DNA of 64,000 nt from Sphingoaurantiacus capsulatus (GCF_042648405.1 NZ_JBHRXV010000004.1:186001-250000), one strand, 5' to 3'. Shown: positions 29,193 to 37,936, numbered from the stretch's first letter. A program made the numbers and translations. Notes: generated from the sequence alone by a model not told the origin.

Positions 29193-30215
29193 ATGGCGCC
29201 CACCGATCTCGATACCTTCGTCGCCGGCCTGCCCAAGGCCGAGCTGCACCTGCATATCGAGGGATCGCTGGAGCCCGAGCAGATGTTCGCGCTGGCGCAG
29301 CGCAATGGCATCGCGATCCCGTTCGGGACGGTCGAGGAATTGCGCGCAGCGTACAGCTTTTCGCGGCTGCAGGACTTCCTCGACATCTATTATCAGGGCG
29401 CCGACGTGCTGCGCGCCGAGGACGATTTCCGCGACCTGGCGCTCGCCTATTTCGACCGGGCGGCGGCGGACAACGTCCGCCACGCCGAGATTTTCTTCGA
29501 TCCGCAGACGCATACCGACCGGGGCGTGCCGTTCGATGTGGTGATGCGCGGGCTGCTCGCCGGGATGGCTGAGGCGGAAGGCAGGCATGGGCTGACGTCG
29601 AAGCTCATTCTCTGCTTCCTGCGGCATCTCGACGAGGACGCGGCCTTCGCAACCTTGAAGATGGCGGAGCCGTGGGTCGACAGGCTCGCGGCGGTGGGGC
29701 TCGATTCGTCGGAGGTCGGGCATCCGCCGGAGAAGTTCGCGCGGGTGTTCGAACGCGCCGGCGCGATGGGGCTGAAGCGGGTGGCGCATGCCGGCGAGGA
29801 AGGGCCGCCCGACTATGTGCGGCAGGCGCTCGACCTGCTGCACATCGACCGGCTGGACCATGGCAACCGCGCGCTGGAGGATGCGGCGCTGGTCGCGCGG
29901 CTGGCGCGCGAGAAGATGACCTTGACGGTGTGCCCGCTGTCCAACCTGAAGCTGTGCGTGGTCGATCACCTCGACACGCATCCGATGCGGGCGATGCTCG
30001 ATGCGGGGCTGCGGGCGACGGTCAACTCCGACGATCCCGCCTATTTCGGGGGCTATGTGAACGACAATTTCCGCGCGCTGGCCGCGACCGGCCGGCTGAG
30101 CCGCGCCGACTTCGTCACCCTGGCGAAGAACAGCTTCCTCGGCTCGTTTCTCGATGACGCGACGATCGCGCGGCATGTGGCGAGCGTCGATGCCTATGCG
30201 GCGGCGTCGGCATGA
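29193..30215 (+). CDS. adenine deaminase (adenosine deaminase family)
   Basis: Protein of 340 residues of the adenosine/AMP deaminase fold. Zinc and catalytic residues: H19 and H21 in ELHLHIEG, H199 and E202 in AHAGEEG, H223 in DHGN and D280/D281 in NSDDPAYFG. The stretches AGEEGPPDYV, CPLSNLKLCVV and SDDPAYFGGY are characteristic of the branch shown to act on adenine rather than adenosine. Adenine would be converted to hypoxanthine. Its stop overlaps the start of a purine phosphoribosyltransferase gene (ATGA), which supports a salvage role. Confidence 0.9.
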   Translation: MAPTDLDTFVAGLPKAELHLHIEGSLEPEQMFALAQRNGIAIPFGTVEELRAAYSFSRLQDFLDIYYQGADVLRAEDDFRDLALAYFDRAAADNVRHAEIFFDPQTHTDRGVPFDVVMRGLLAGMAEAEGRHGLTSKLILCFLRHLDEDAAFATLKMAEPWVDRLAAVGLDSSEVGHPPEKFARVFERAGAMGLKRVAHAGEEGPPDYVRQALDLLHIDRLDHGNRALEDAALVARLAREKMTLTVCPLSNLKLCVVDHLDTHPMRAMLDAGLRATVNSDDPAYFGGYVNDNFRALAATGRLSRADFVTLAKNSFLGSFLDDATIARHVASVDAYAAASA

Positions 30216-30733
30216 GCGATCCGATCCTGACCCCGATCTCGCACGAGCAATTCGTCGCCGACGTGCGGGCGCTGGCGGCGGCGGTGCGGAGCGGCGGCTG
30301 GCGGCCCGACCATCTGATCGGCATCGGCCGCGGCGGGCTCGCGCCCTGCACCTACCTGTCGCACGCGACGCACCTGCCGATGCTGTCGGTCGACTGGTCA
30401 TCCGACGTCGAGGAGTTCAGCGCGGCACTGATCGGCAAGCTGGCGGCACGGACGCTCGGCGGGGAGAAACTGCTGGTCGTCGACGACATCAACGACAGCG
30501 GCGGCACCATCGAGCGGCTGCGCGGCGCGCTGGCGGCGGCGGGCGCCGACCTGACGCAGGTGCGGTTCGGCGTGCTGATCGACAACCAGGTGTCGAAGGC
30601 GCGCGTCGACTATCGCGCGCGGACGATCGACCGGACGGTGACCAAGGACTGGTTCGTGTTCCCCTGGGAGGCGCTGGCGCCCACCGAGGACGTCATCCAC
30701 GACGCGCAGATCGTGCCCGAACGCATCGCCTGA
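30212..30733 (+). CDS. purine phosphoribosyltransferase (hypoxanthine/xanthine-guanine type)
   Basis: Protein of 173 residues with the type I phosphoribosyltransferase PRPP loop LLVVDDINDSGGTI (about 87-100) and an N-terminal GIGRGGLAP loop. The C-terminal DWFVFPWE is typical of hypoxanthine/xanthine-guanine enzymes (Gpt-like). With the overlapping upstream adenine deaminase it would turn adenine, via hypoxanthine, into IMP. The exact base preference cannot be read. Confidence 0.88.
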   Translation: MSDPILTPISHEQFVADVRALAAAVRSGGWRPDHLIGIGRGGLAPCTYLSHATHLPMLSVDWSSDVEEFSAALIGKLAARTLGGEKLLVVDDINDSGGTIERLRGALAAAGADLTQVRFGVLIDNQVSKARVDYRARTIDRTVTKDWFVFPWEALAPTEDVIHDAQIVPERIA

Positions 30734-30964
30734 CGCGTCCGCCGAACCGGCGAAAATTTCGTCGAACCGGCACCTAAAGATTACCTCCAATCTGGCGTTA
30801 TCAGCTGCAGACATCCTGTCGCGGCCGTCCGTCCTCATTGGTCGCACTCCCCCCGGATGACTCGCGGCCGCCTGTGTTTCGGCGGCCGCGGCCCTTTCCC
30901 GCCGGCGGTGCCGGACGAGGGGCGGTTGCGTCGCATGCAATTCAGTCAACAAGGCAGGTTTCCG

Positions 30965-32131
30965 ATGGGAAGGCTCGAGGGCATCGCCCGATCGCGTCCG
31001 GTACGCGTCGCGCTGATCATTTCGCTGGCGACGTTCGGCGGCTGGAGTTTTGCGCCCTATGTGATGGGCGATGTCTCCACCCGCGCGGCGGTCAACGCGC
31101 CGATCATCCGGCTTACCGCGGTGGTCGAGGGTACCGTTCCCGAGCTGCCCGCCGTCGGCAGCTATTATGCCGCCCCGGCGCGCCTCAGCATCGTCACCCC
31201 GTCGCACGACACCGGCGACGTCGCCCAGTTCAAGGCCGATGCCGAGCTGGCCACCGCAGCCCTCGCGCTGGCCGAGCGGCAGCTCGCCGAACTGTCGAGC
31301 GAGGAAGTGCGCCTGGCCGGGCGCGCCCAGGTTTTCTCCACCGCGTCCGCCCGCCGCCTCAACGCCGAAATCCGCGCCACCGGTGCGTCCGCCTCTGCCT
31401 GCGACTCTGAAAAGAGCGCGAGCCAGGCTGCGCTGGTCCGCGCCGAGAAGTTGATGGCGAGCGGCTTCATGACAGCGGCCGGCCTCGAACGCGCGAGGTC
31501 GGCCGCCGCGATGGCGGCGGGAAGCTGCGATGCCGAGAAGGCACGCCTCGGCTCGTTCCAGGCGATGCGCGAGGCGGCGGCACGCGGCGTCTATATCGGT
31601 GATGGCTATAATGACGCGCCTTACGCCGAGCAGCAGCGCGACCGGCTGATGCTGCAGCGTCAGCAACTGGAGCAGATCGTCTCCGAACAAACGGCGAAGC
31701 GCACCGAGGCGCTGCGGCGCTGGGCCGAGGCGAACGCGCGCGCGCATTTCGCGGCGCCGCCGGGAACTTTGGTGTGGTCGCAGCTGGCCAGCCCCGGCGC
31801 GGCGGTGCGGGCGGGCGAGCCGGTGCTCGACCTCGTCGACTGCCGCCGGCGCTTCGTCGAGGTGGCGCTTCCTGAGCGGCGCGCCGAGGCGATCCGGCCG
31901 GGCAACAAGGCCGAGGTGCGGCTGATCGGCAGCGACGGCTGGCAGTCGGGGCGTGTCGCCCGCGTCGCGGGCGCGGCGGCGCAGCGCAGCGACACCTTGT
32001 TCGCGGCGAAGACCTCCTCGCTGCCGAGCGACCGCGAGATCAGCGTCGAGGTGACGCTCGACACGCCGGCGCATGGCTCGCCCGAGCGGCGCTGCGACGT
32101 CGGCCGGCTTGCCGAAGTCCGCTTCGGCTAA
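30965..32131 (+). CDS. HlyD-like membrane-fusion adaptor next to a polysaccharide synthase
   Basis: Protein of 388 residues. I choose ATG 30965, 7 nt after AAGGCAGG; another ATG at 30935 adds ten residues. There is one N-terminal membrane helix (about 13-33) and a periplasmic part with split lipoyl halves (APIIRLTAVVEGTVPELP and AAPPGTLVWSQLASPGAAVRAGEPVLDLVD). Between them is a long coiled coil (about 85-270) rich in Ala/Glu, and a beta-barrel region follows (VEVALPERRAEAIRPGNKAEV). The GT2-PilZ synthase gene begins 14 nt later. The pair resembles alginate-type adaptor/synthase systems and suggests export of a c-di-GMP-controlled polysaccharide. Confidence 0.82.
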   Translation: MGRLEGIARSRPVRVALIISLATFGGWSFAPYVMGDVSTRAAVNAPIIRLTAVVEGTVPELPAVGSYYAAPARLSIVTPSHDTGDVAQFKADAELATAALALAERQLAELSSEEVRLAGRAQVFSTASARRLNAEIRATGASASACDSEKSASQAALVRAEKLMASGFMTAAGLERARSAAAMAAGSCDAEKARLGSFQAMREAAARGVYIGDGYNDAPYAEQQRDRLMLQRQQLEQIVSEQTAKRTEALRRWAEANARAHFAAPPGTLVWSQLASPGAAVRAGEPVLDLVDCRRRFVEVALPERRAEAIRPGNKAEVRLIGSDGWQSGRVARVAGAAAQRSDTLFAAKTSSLPSDREISVEVTLDTPAHGSPERRCDVGRLAEVRFG

Positions 32132-32145
32132 GCGGGAGCCCGGGG

Positions 32146-34239
32146 GTGCCGTACATCGATGCGGTGACGCTGGCGCCGCTGGCGCTGGTGATCGCCGGGC
32201 ATCTGTTCTTCCGCCGCGTGTGGAAATCGCGGCTGGGCATCACCGCCACCACCTGGGCGGCGGTTTTCTACTATCTCCACTGGCGGCTGACGGTGACGAT
32301 GCCGTGGGAGCAAAGCGGCGCCATGTTCTGGTGGCCGCTGACCTGCCTCGCCATCGAGGCGATCTCGCTGTTCGACGCGGGTATCCTGTACCTCGCGCTG
32401 ACCCGGAAAGCGGATCGCAGCCGCGAGGCCGACATCGGCGAGGCGCGGCTGCGGGCCGCCGCACCCGAGCGCTTGCCGCCGGTCGACGTGTTCGTCGCGA
32501 CCTACAACGAAGGCCGCGAGGTGCTGGAGAAAACCATTCTCGGCTGCCTTGCGCTCGACTGGCCCGAGGTGCGCGTCTGGGTGCTCGACGACGGACGGCG
32601 CGCCTGGCTGCAGGAATATGCGGCGTCGAAGGGCGCCGGCTACATCACCCGGCCCGACAACAAGGGCGCCAAGGCGGGCAACATCAACCATGCGCTGGCG
32701 GTGACCGGCGCCGAATTCGTCGCGGTGTTCGACGCCGATTTTGTGCCGCGCCGCGACTTCCTGATGCGCACGATGGGCTTCTTCGACGATCCGAAGATCG
32801 GCATCGTCCAGGTGCCGCACAGCTTCTACAACCACGACCCGATGCAATCGAACCTGCAGCTGCGCGGGTCGATGCCCGACGACCAGCGCTTCTTCTTCGA
32901 GGCGATCATGCCCGGGCGCGATGCCTGGGACGCGGCCTTCTGCTGCGGGTCGAACTCGGTAACGCGCCGGAAGCTGTTCGACGACATCGGCGGCGGGCTG
33001 CCCGAAGGGTCGATCACCGAGGATATGCTGCTGACGATGGCGAGCCTGCGGAACGGCTATGTCACGCGCTATTTGAACGAGCCGCTGGCGCATGGGTTGG
33101 CGCCTGAGAGCGTCGCCGCCTTCTTCGTGCAGCGCCAGCGCTGGGCGCAGGGCGGCATCCAGATTCTGCACCTGAAGGAAGGGCCGCTGGGGCCGGGCCT
33201 CAAGTTCGTCCACCGGCTGCTGTTCCTGCCGAGTTCGTGGATCAGCCAGAGCCTGATGACGATCTTCTCGTTCATCACGCCGATCGTGTTCATGTGGCTC
33301 AATCTGCCGCCGATGCTGCGCGTCGATATGGCGGGGTTCCTCCATTATGCGCTGCCGATGATCGTCGGGCTGGTCGGCGGGATCACCATGCTGGCCGCCG
33401 GCCGCTACTTCCCCGCCGCCTCGCATGTCCTCGGATCGTTCCAGAGCTTCCGCATCCTCCCCGTGGCGTTGCAGACCTTGTTCCGGCCGAAGGGCCTAAT
33501 CTTCAAGGTGACGCCCAAGGGGTCGGCGGCAGCCGGAGCCGGGTGGGAGACCGGCATCTGGTTCACCGCGAGCGCACTGATCGCGCTGACCATCGTCGGG
33601 CTCGGGCTCAACGCGCATCCCGATTTTCGCATCATCGACGAACAGGCGCTGATGCCGATGATGGTGTTCTGGGGCGGGCTCAACATCGTCGTGCTGCTGC
33701 TCGTCGCGATGATGTGCCTGCAGAAGTCGCCGATGCGCGCCGAGGAGCGCTTTCCGCTGTCGTCCGAAGTGACGATCTTCACCGCGGCGGGCGACTGGTA
33801 TGCGACCAAGGGGGGCGACATGTCGCTGTCCGGCATCGGCGTCGGGCTGCGGCCCGAGGCGCCGGCGTTCACGGTGGGCGAGCATGTGAAGGTGGCGATC
33901 GCCGGGGTCGGCGCGATCGGCGGCAAGGTGGTGCGCGCCAGCGGGCGGCTGGGCGTGGTGTTCGAGTTCGCCGACGACGCCGAGCGCGACCGGCTGGTCG
34001 TGCATCTGTTCACCGGCCACATCGCGCAGAATGTGCTGCGGCCGAACGCCTGGCAGGTGACCTGGGCGATCCTCGGCCGGCTGTGGTCGGCGGACATGCG
34101 CGACGACGGGCATGTGCTGGAGAGCGCGCCGGAGGATACGCGGAAGCTTACCGCAGCGACGCGGGCGATCGAGGGGCGTTGGACGGAGACGGCGAAGCCG
34201 CCGGTGGTGGTGCCGATGCCGGCACGCGTGGCCGCCTAA
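32146..34239 (+). CDS. cellulose synthase-like GT2 glycosyltransferase with PilZ domain
   Basis: Membrane protein of 697 residues starting at GTG 32146. Processive GT2 motifs: D148/D149 in VLDDGRR, D196/D198 in FDADF, T291-E292-D293, and QRQRW (329-333). About six membrane helices lie near 5-22, 33-50, 58-85, 370-390, 400-420 and 473-520. The C-terminus carries a PilZ c-di-GMP domain with RAEER (R531, R535) and DMSLSG (D558, S560, G563). This is the BcsA architecture, but no bcsB, bcsC or bcsZ is present; the partner is the HlyD-like gene upstream. Product polysaccharide unknown. Confidence 0.93.
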   Translation: MPYIDAVTLAPLALVIAGHLFFRRVWKSRLGITATTWAAVFYYLHWRLTVTMPWEQSGAMFWWPLTCLAIEAISLFDAGILYLALTRKADRSREADIGEARLRAAAPERLPPVDVFVATYNEGREVLEKTILGCLALDWPEVRVWVLDDGRRAWLQEYAASKGAGYITRPDNKGAKAGNINHALAVTGAEFVAVFDADFVPRRDFLMRTMGFFDDPKIGIVQVPHSFYNHDPMQSNLQLRGSMPDDQRFFFEAIMPGRDAWDAAFCCGSNSVTRRKLFDDIGGGLPEGSITEDMLLTMASLRNGYVTRYLNEPLAHGLAPESVAAFFVQRQRWAQGGIQILHLKEGPLGPGLKFVHRLLFLPSSWISQSLMTIFSFITPIVFMWLNLPPMLRVDMAGFLHYALPMIVGLVGGITMLAAGRYFPAASHVLGSFQSFRILPVALQTLFRPKGLIFKVTPKGSAAAGAGWETGIWFTASALIALTIVGLGLNAHPDFRIIDEQALMPMMVFWGGLNIVVLLLVAMMCLQKSPMRAEERFPLSSEVTIFTAAGDWYATKGGDMSLSGIGVGLRPEAPAFTVGEHVKVAIAGVGAIGGKVVRASGRLGVVFEFADDAERDRLVVHLFTGHIAQNVLRPNAWQVTWAILGRLWSADMRDDGHVLESAPEDTRKLTAATRAIEGRWTETAKPPVVVPMPARVAA

Positions 34240-34244
34240 TCGCC

Positions 34245-34272
34245 GTTGAGTTTTGCGCGTTGAGTTTTGCGC
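34245..34272. repeat. 14-bp perfect tandem duplication
   Basis: GTTGAGTTTTGCGC occurs twice head to tail at 34245-34258 and 34259-34272, between the glycosyltransferase stop and the transporter start. It looks like a recent slippage duplication. It may alter the transporter's leader, but no regulatory role is evident. Confidence 0.85.
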
Positions 34273-34295
34273 GGGGGCCGCGCACAGCTTGGGCG

Positions 34296-35564
34296 ATGGA
34301 CACCAAGCCCGTTCCCGCCCGCCGCATTCTCGGCGCCAGCCTCGTCGGCACCGCGGTCGAATTTTACGACTTCTACATCTACGCCACGGCCGCGGCGCTG
34401 GTGTTCGGGCCTTTGTTCTTCCCGTCGACCTCGTCGTCGGCGCAATTGCTCGCCGCCTATGCGAGCTTCGGCGTCGCGTTCGTCGCGCGGCCGATCGGCG
34501 CCATCGCCTTCGGGCATTTCGGCGACCGGATCGGGCGCAAGTCGACCTTGGTCGCCTCGCTGCTGATCATGGGCGGGTCGACCCTCGCGATCGGCTTCCT
34601 GCCGACCTACGAGATGGTCGGCTGGGTGGCGCCGCTGCTGCTGTGCCTGCTGCGTTTCGGGCAGGGCTTCGGGCTCGGTGGCGAATGGGGCGGCGCGGCG
34701 CTGCTCGCGGTCGAGAATGCGCCGCCGGGGCACCGCGCGAGATGGGGCATGTTCCCGCAATTGGGTGCGCCGGTCGGATTCTTGGCGTCGAACGGCCTGT
34801 TCCTGATTCTCGGGCTGCTGCTGACCGAGGCGCAGTTTGTCGAATGGGGCTGGCGCATCCCCTTTCTGCTGAGCGCGGTGCTGGTGGCGATCGGCCTCTG
34901 GGTCCGCGCCAAGCTGACCGAGACGCCGGCGTTCGCCGACGCGATGGCGCACGAGAAGCCGGCGGCGGTGCCGCTCGCCGAGGTGATCCGCGAGCATCCG
35001 CGCGCGCTAGTGGGCGGCACCTTCGCGGTGGTCGCCTGCTTCGTGCTTTTCTACCTCGCGACGGCCTTCGCGCTCGGCCACGGCACCACCGTGCTCGGGT
35101 ACCCGCGCGAGCGGTTCCTGATCGTGCAGCTCGGCGCGATCCTGTTCCTCGCGGGCGGCATCATCGCCGCCGGCTATCTGTCAGACTGGAGCAGCCCGCG
35201 CCGCGTGCTGATGCTCGGCGCGCTGCTGACGGTGCCGGCGGGGCTGCTGCTCGGGCCGATGATGGGCGCGGGATCGCTGCTGCTGATCTGGCTGTTCCTG
35301 TCGCTGAGCCTTGCCGTGATGGGGCTCACTTACGGGCCTTTGGGCGCCTTCCTGCCGAGCCTGTTTCCGGCGCGGGTGCGCTACACCGGGGCGTCGATGG
35401 CGTTCAATATCGGCGGTATCCTCGGCGGCGGGCTGACGCCGATCATCGCGCAGGCGCTGGCCGAGCGCGGCGGGCTGGCGTGGGTCGGCTTCTATCTCGC
35501 GGGCGCCGGGTTGATCAGCCTGATCGCGCTGGCGCCGATGCGGCATTTACCTGAGGCCGAATGA
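34296..35564 (+). CDS. MHS-family MFS transporter (metabolite:H+ symporter)
   Basis: Protein of 422 residues with about 12 membrane helices. The N-terminal LVGTAVEFYDFYIYATAAAL and the loop GHFGDRIGRKS are hallmarks of the metabolite:H+ symporter family (ShiA, ProP, KgtP relatives); GFGLGGEWGGAALL is also typical. The start at 34296 excludes an upstream in-frame reading that shadows the glycosyltransferase gene. Its stop overlaps the aminotransferase start (ATGA), so it may import that enzyme's amino or keto acid substrate. Confidence 0.9.
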   Translation: MDTKPVPARRILGASLVGTAVEFYDFYIYATAAALVFGPLFFPSTSSSAQLLAAYASFGVAFVARPIGAIAFGHFGDRIGRKSTLVASLLIMGGSTLAIGFLPTYEMVGWVAPLLLCLLRFGQGFGLGGEWGGAALLAVENAPPGHRARWGMFPQLGAPVGFLASNGLFLILGLLLTEAQFVEWGWRIPFLLSAVLVAIGLWVRAKLTETPAFADAMAHEKPAAVPLAEVIREHPRALVGGTFAVVACFVLFYLATAFALGHGTTVLGYPRERFLIVQLGAILFLAGGIIAAGYLSDWSSPRRVLMLGALLTVPAGLLLGPMMGAGSLLLIWLFLSLSLAVMGLTYGPLGAFLPSLFPARVRYTGASMAFNIGGILGGGLTPIIAQALAERGGLAWVGFYLAGAGLISLIALAPMRHLPEAE

Positions 35565-36700
35565 GCCCCGGCACGACGATCTTCGAGCATATGTCGGGCT
35601 TGGCGCGCGCGCATGGCGCGGTGAACCTGGGCCAGGGGTTTCCCGATTTCGGCTGGCCGCAGGACGTGATCGACAAGGCCGCCGCAGCGCTGACCGGGGC
35701 GGCGAGCCAGTATCCGCCGATGCGGGGTATCCCTGAGCTGCGGCAGGCGGTAGCCGACCATTACCGTGCGCATCAGGGGCTCGAGCTGTCGGCCGACGAG
35801 GTGATCGTCACCTCGGGCGCGACCGAGGCGCTGGCGGCGGCGCTGCTCGCGCTGATCGAGCCGGGCGACGAGGTGCTGCTGTTCCAGCCGCTGTACGACA
35901 GCTACCTGCCGATGGTGCGGCGGGCCGGCGGGGTGCCTAAGCTGGTGCGGTTGGCGCCGCCCGACTGGAAGCTGACGGCGGAAGCGATCGAGGCGGCGAT
36001 CACGCCGAAGACGCGGCTGATGGTGTTCAACAATCCGCACAATCCCGCCGCCGTGGCGTTCGACCGGGGGCAATTGCAACTGCTCGCCGACGCCTGCGTG
36101 CGGCACGATCTGATCGCGGTGAGCGACGAGGTCTGGGAGCATGTGGTGTTCGATGGCCGGCGCCACGTGCCGCTGATGGCGCTGCCGGGCATGCGCGAGC
36201 GCACGGTGAAGGTGGGGTCGGCGGGCAAGATCTTCTCGCTGACCGGCTGGAAGGTCGGCTGGCTGGTCGCGGCGCCCGGCCTCGCCGAGCGGGTGGCGCG
36301 CAGCCATCAGTTTCTCACCTTCACCACACCCCCGAACCTGCAGACGGCGGCGGCGTACGGATTGGGCAAGGACCGCGGCTATTTCGACGATATGCGCGCG
36401 GCATTGCAGCGGTCGCGCGACCGGTTGGCGGCGGGGCTGGTCGAGATCGGCTATGTGCCGCTCGCCTCGCAGGGCAGCTATTTCCTGTCGGTCGACCTGC
36501 CTGTCTCGGGCATCGATGCGGACGACGTCAGTTTCTGCGAACGCATCGTGCGCGAGGCCGGGGTCGCGGCGATCCCGGTATCGGCCTTCTATGCCGAGGA
36601 CCCGGTGCGCCATGTCGTGCGGCTATGCTTCGCCAAGGCCGATGCGACGCTTGATGCGGGACTCGAAGGTCTCGCGCGGGCGCGAACGCTGTTTGCCTGA
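35561..36700 (+). CDS. PLP-dependent aminotransferase, class I (methionine/kynurenine-type)
   Basis: Protein of 379 residues. The PLP lysine is K223 in GSAGKIFSLTGWKVGW, a motif typical of YbdL-like methionine aminotransferases and kynurenine/glutamine transaminases. NNPHNP (157-162) and SDE (188-190, with D189 for the pyridine nitrogen) are also present. It is translationally coupled to the upstream transporter. Likely role: transamination of methionine, glutamine or aromatic amino acids. A hairpin terminator follows. Confidence 0.88.
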   Translation: MSPGTTIFEHMSGLARAHGAVNLGQGFPDFGWPQDVIDKAAAALTGAASQYPPMRGIPELRQAVADHYRAHQGLELSADEVIVTSGATEALAAALLALIEPGDEVLLFQPLYDSYLPMVRRAGGVPKLVRLAPPDWKLTAEAIEAAITPKTRLMVFNNPHNPAAVAFDRGQLQLLADACVRHDLIAVSDEVWEHVVFDGRRHVPLMALPGMRERTVKVGSAGKIFSLTGWKVGWLVAAPGLAERVARSHQFLTFTTPPNLQTAAAYGLGKDRGYFDDMRAALQRSRDRLAAGLVEIGYVPLASQGSYFLSVDLPVSGIDADDVSFCERIVREAGVAAIPVSAFYAEDPVRHVVRLCFAKADATLDAGLEGLARARTLFA

Positions 36701-36708
36701 AACGCAAC

Positions 36709-36742
36709 GGGGCCGGCGCCCGACCTTTGCGGCGCCGGCCCC
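36709..36742 (+). terminator. GC-rich hairpin after the aminotransferase gene
   Basis: GGGGCCGGCGCC (36709-36720) pairs perfectly with GGCGCCGGCCCC (36731-36742) across a 10-nt loop, 8 nt after the aminotransferase stop. There is no clear U-run. Confidence 0.5.
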
Positions 36743-36784
36743 GCGCAACGCCCCCCGGCGATACGCAGATTCCGGTGGGTGTAC

Positions 36785-36808
36785 GGCCGGCGCCCCTCCG
36801 CGCCGGCC
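36785..36808 (-). terminator. GC-rich hairpin after the TorF porin gene
   Basis: GGCCGGCGC (36785-36793) and GCGCCGGCC (36800-36808) form a 9-bp stem, 14 nt beyond the minus-strand porin stop. With the hairpin at 36709 it separates the convergent transcripts. Confidence 0.5.
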
Positions 36809-36821
36809 GCAGCGGCTGCGC

Positions 36822-37556
36822 CTAGAAGGCGGCCGACAAGGAGAAGATGACGGCCGAGTCGACGATATTGTGGTCGAACGTCGCCGCCGCGGCGTCGCCG
36901 CTGGTGATGTTGGTGTCGACATAGGCGACGCCGAAGGTCAGCGCCTTCCAGCTCAGGTCGACGCCGACCAGCCAGTCGAGATAGTCGCCCGTCGGCGTCA
37001 GCGTGGAATCGCCGGTCGAATAGCCGAGGTGCGCCTTCACCTTCACCGGCGAATCGGGGATCGCCGTCGCAAGATCAGTGAAGACATAGAGGTTGTCGCC
37101 CGAGCCGATTGAATCCTGCTTCGGCGAATAGGCGACGCCGAACTTGGCGGTCGCGTTGCCGAACGGCGCAGTGATCGAGGCATAGGGCTCGGCGATGTCG
37201 GTGCCGTCGGTGCCGGGATACAGATACCAGAGCAGGCCGACGTCGAGCGTCGCGCCGCCGAGATCGGCGCCATAGCCGGCGAACACATCGATTTCGGCGT
37301 TGGCGCCGCCGAACGAGCCGAAGCCCGCGAGGCTGGAGCCCCAGGTCCCGGCGTAGAAGCCCGATTCATGCGCGGCGGTGAAGCCGCCCTGAATGGCGAC
37401 TTCCTCGTCGGACAGCGAAATGCCCCGGAAACGATACTGCGAGACCACCGTCGCCGAACCCGTGATGGTTACCGGCTCGCTGGCTTCTTCCTGCGCCAGC
37501 GCAGGCATCGAACTCGCGGCCAGAAGCAGCGCCGCAATCTTGGACAAATTCTTCAT
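36822..37556 (-). CDS. TorF-family putative porin (gcw_chp domain)
   Basis: Protein of 244 residues with a signal peptide (MKNLSKIAALLLAASSMPALA, cut near 21). The mature part matches the gcw_chp/TorF family: SATVVSQYRFRGISLSDE at the start, then alternating amphipathic strands and a C-terminal aromatic residue (SLSAAF), as in outer membrane beta-barrels. Such porins are frequent in sphingomonads; their substrates are unknown. Confidence 0.9.
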   Translation of the reverse strand: MKNLSKIAALLLAASSMPALAQEEASEPVTITGSATVVSQYRFRGISLSDEEVAIQGGFTAAHESGFYAGTWGSSLAGFGSFGGANAEIDVFAGYGADLGGATLDVGLLWYLYPGTDGTDIAEPYASITAPFGNATAKFGVAYSPKQDSIGSGDNLYVFTDLATAIPDSPVKVKAHLGYSTGDSTLTPTGDYLDWLVGVDLSWKALTFGVAYVDTNITSGDAAAATFDHNIVDSAVIFSLSAAF

Positions 37557-37704
37557 TCAACCCACCTTCCTAGATCCATCCAGGTCGGCTCGCTCGGGTT
37601 GTGGGACCGCTCTTGTAAGTGCGGCGGCCTCCGGTGGCGCAGACTGCCATCGTTGCTGCGGCGCACAACAAGAAAATTGCAACATCCGCGGCAGCCGGGT
37701 TCTT

Positions 37705-37775
37705 CTGTTGCGACTCCGCAACAGTGACTTTGTGCATATTGCTAGAATCGATAGGCCGTTGCACTTTCCGCAACG
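37705..37775 (+). promoter_or_regulatory. extended -10 promoter flanked by two GTTGC/GCAAC palindromes
   Basis: CTGTTGC-N6-GCAACAG (37705-37724) and CGTTGC-N7-GCAACG (37757-37775) are two similar inverted repeats with centres about 52 bp apart (about five helical turns). Between them TGCTAGAAT (37740-37748) is an extended -10 element without a clear -35. The upstream palindrome would overlap the -35 position and the downstream one the start site, a layout suited to repression. Neither palindrome is followed by a U-run, so operators are more likely than terminators. Confidence 0.45.
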
Positions 37776-37886
37776 TTCATTGCACCTAATGCGCTCGTGC
37801 TTTCGCTGCTGCGATGCACAATAGTGCTCATTCCTCCCCAAGGAATATCGAACTAGAGGGTCGGGCCAAGTGCCCGGCCCTTTTTT
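37755..37886 (+). ncRNA. candidate trans-acting small RNA with own terminator
   Basis: No protein is evident between 37557 and 37936. A strong plus-strand intrinsic terminator (37858-37886) has no plus-strand gene in front of it. An extended -10 element ends at 37748, so an RNA of about 130 nt is predicted. It contains GCAC/GTGC pairing near 37780-37800 and a hairpin ATTCCT-CCCCA-AGGAAT (37830-37846) that displays a CCUCCCC stretch. Exposed CU-rich anti-Shine-Dalgarno loops are known in alphaproteobacterial small RNAs. The ends are inferred. Confidence 0.45.
37858..37886 (+). terminator. Rho-independent terminator with six U residues
   Basis: GGG-U-CGGGC (37858-37866) pairs with GCCCG-G-CCC (37872-37880), allowing one wobble, over the loop CAAGT. 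It is followed directly by TTTTTT (37881-37886). It reads on the plus strand, toward the convergent LysR gene. Confidence 0.85.
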
Positions 37887-37936
37887 CGTTTCAGCGGGAT
37901 TCGGCAGGCGTCGCGAAAGACGCGCGCCGGAAAGAA

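Noticed and set aside
33237..34295. Long N-terminal extension of the MFS transporter frame
   Set aside because: The extension shadows the glycosyltransferase gene in another frame; the conserved transporter sequence begins at ATG 34296.
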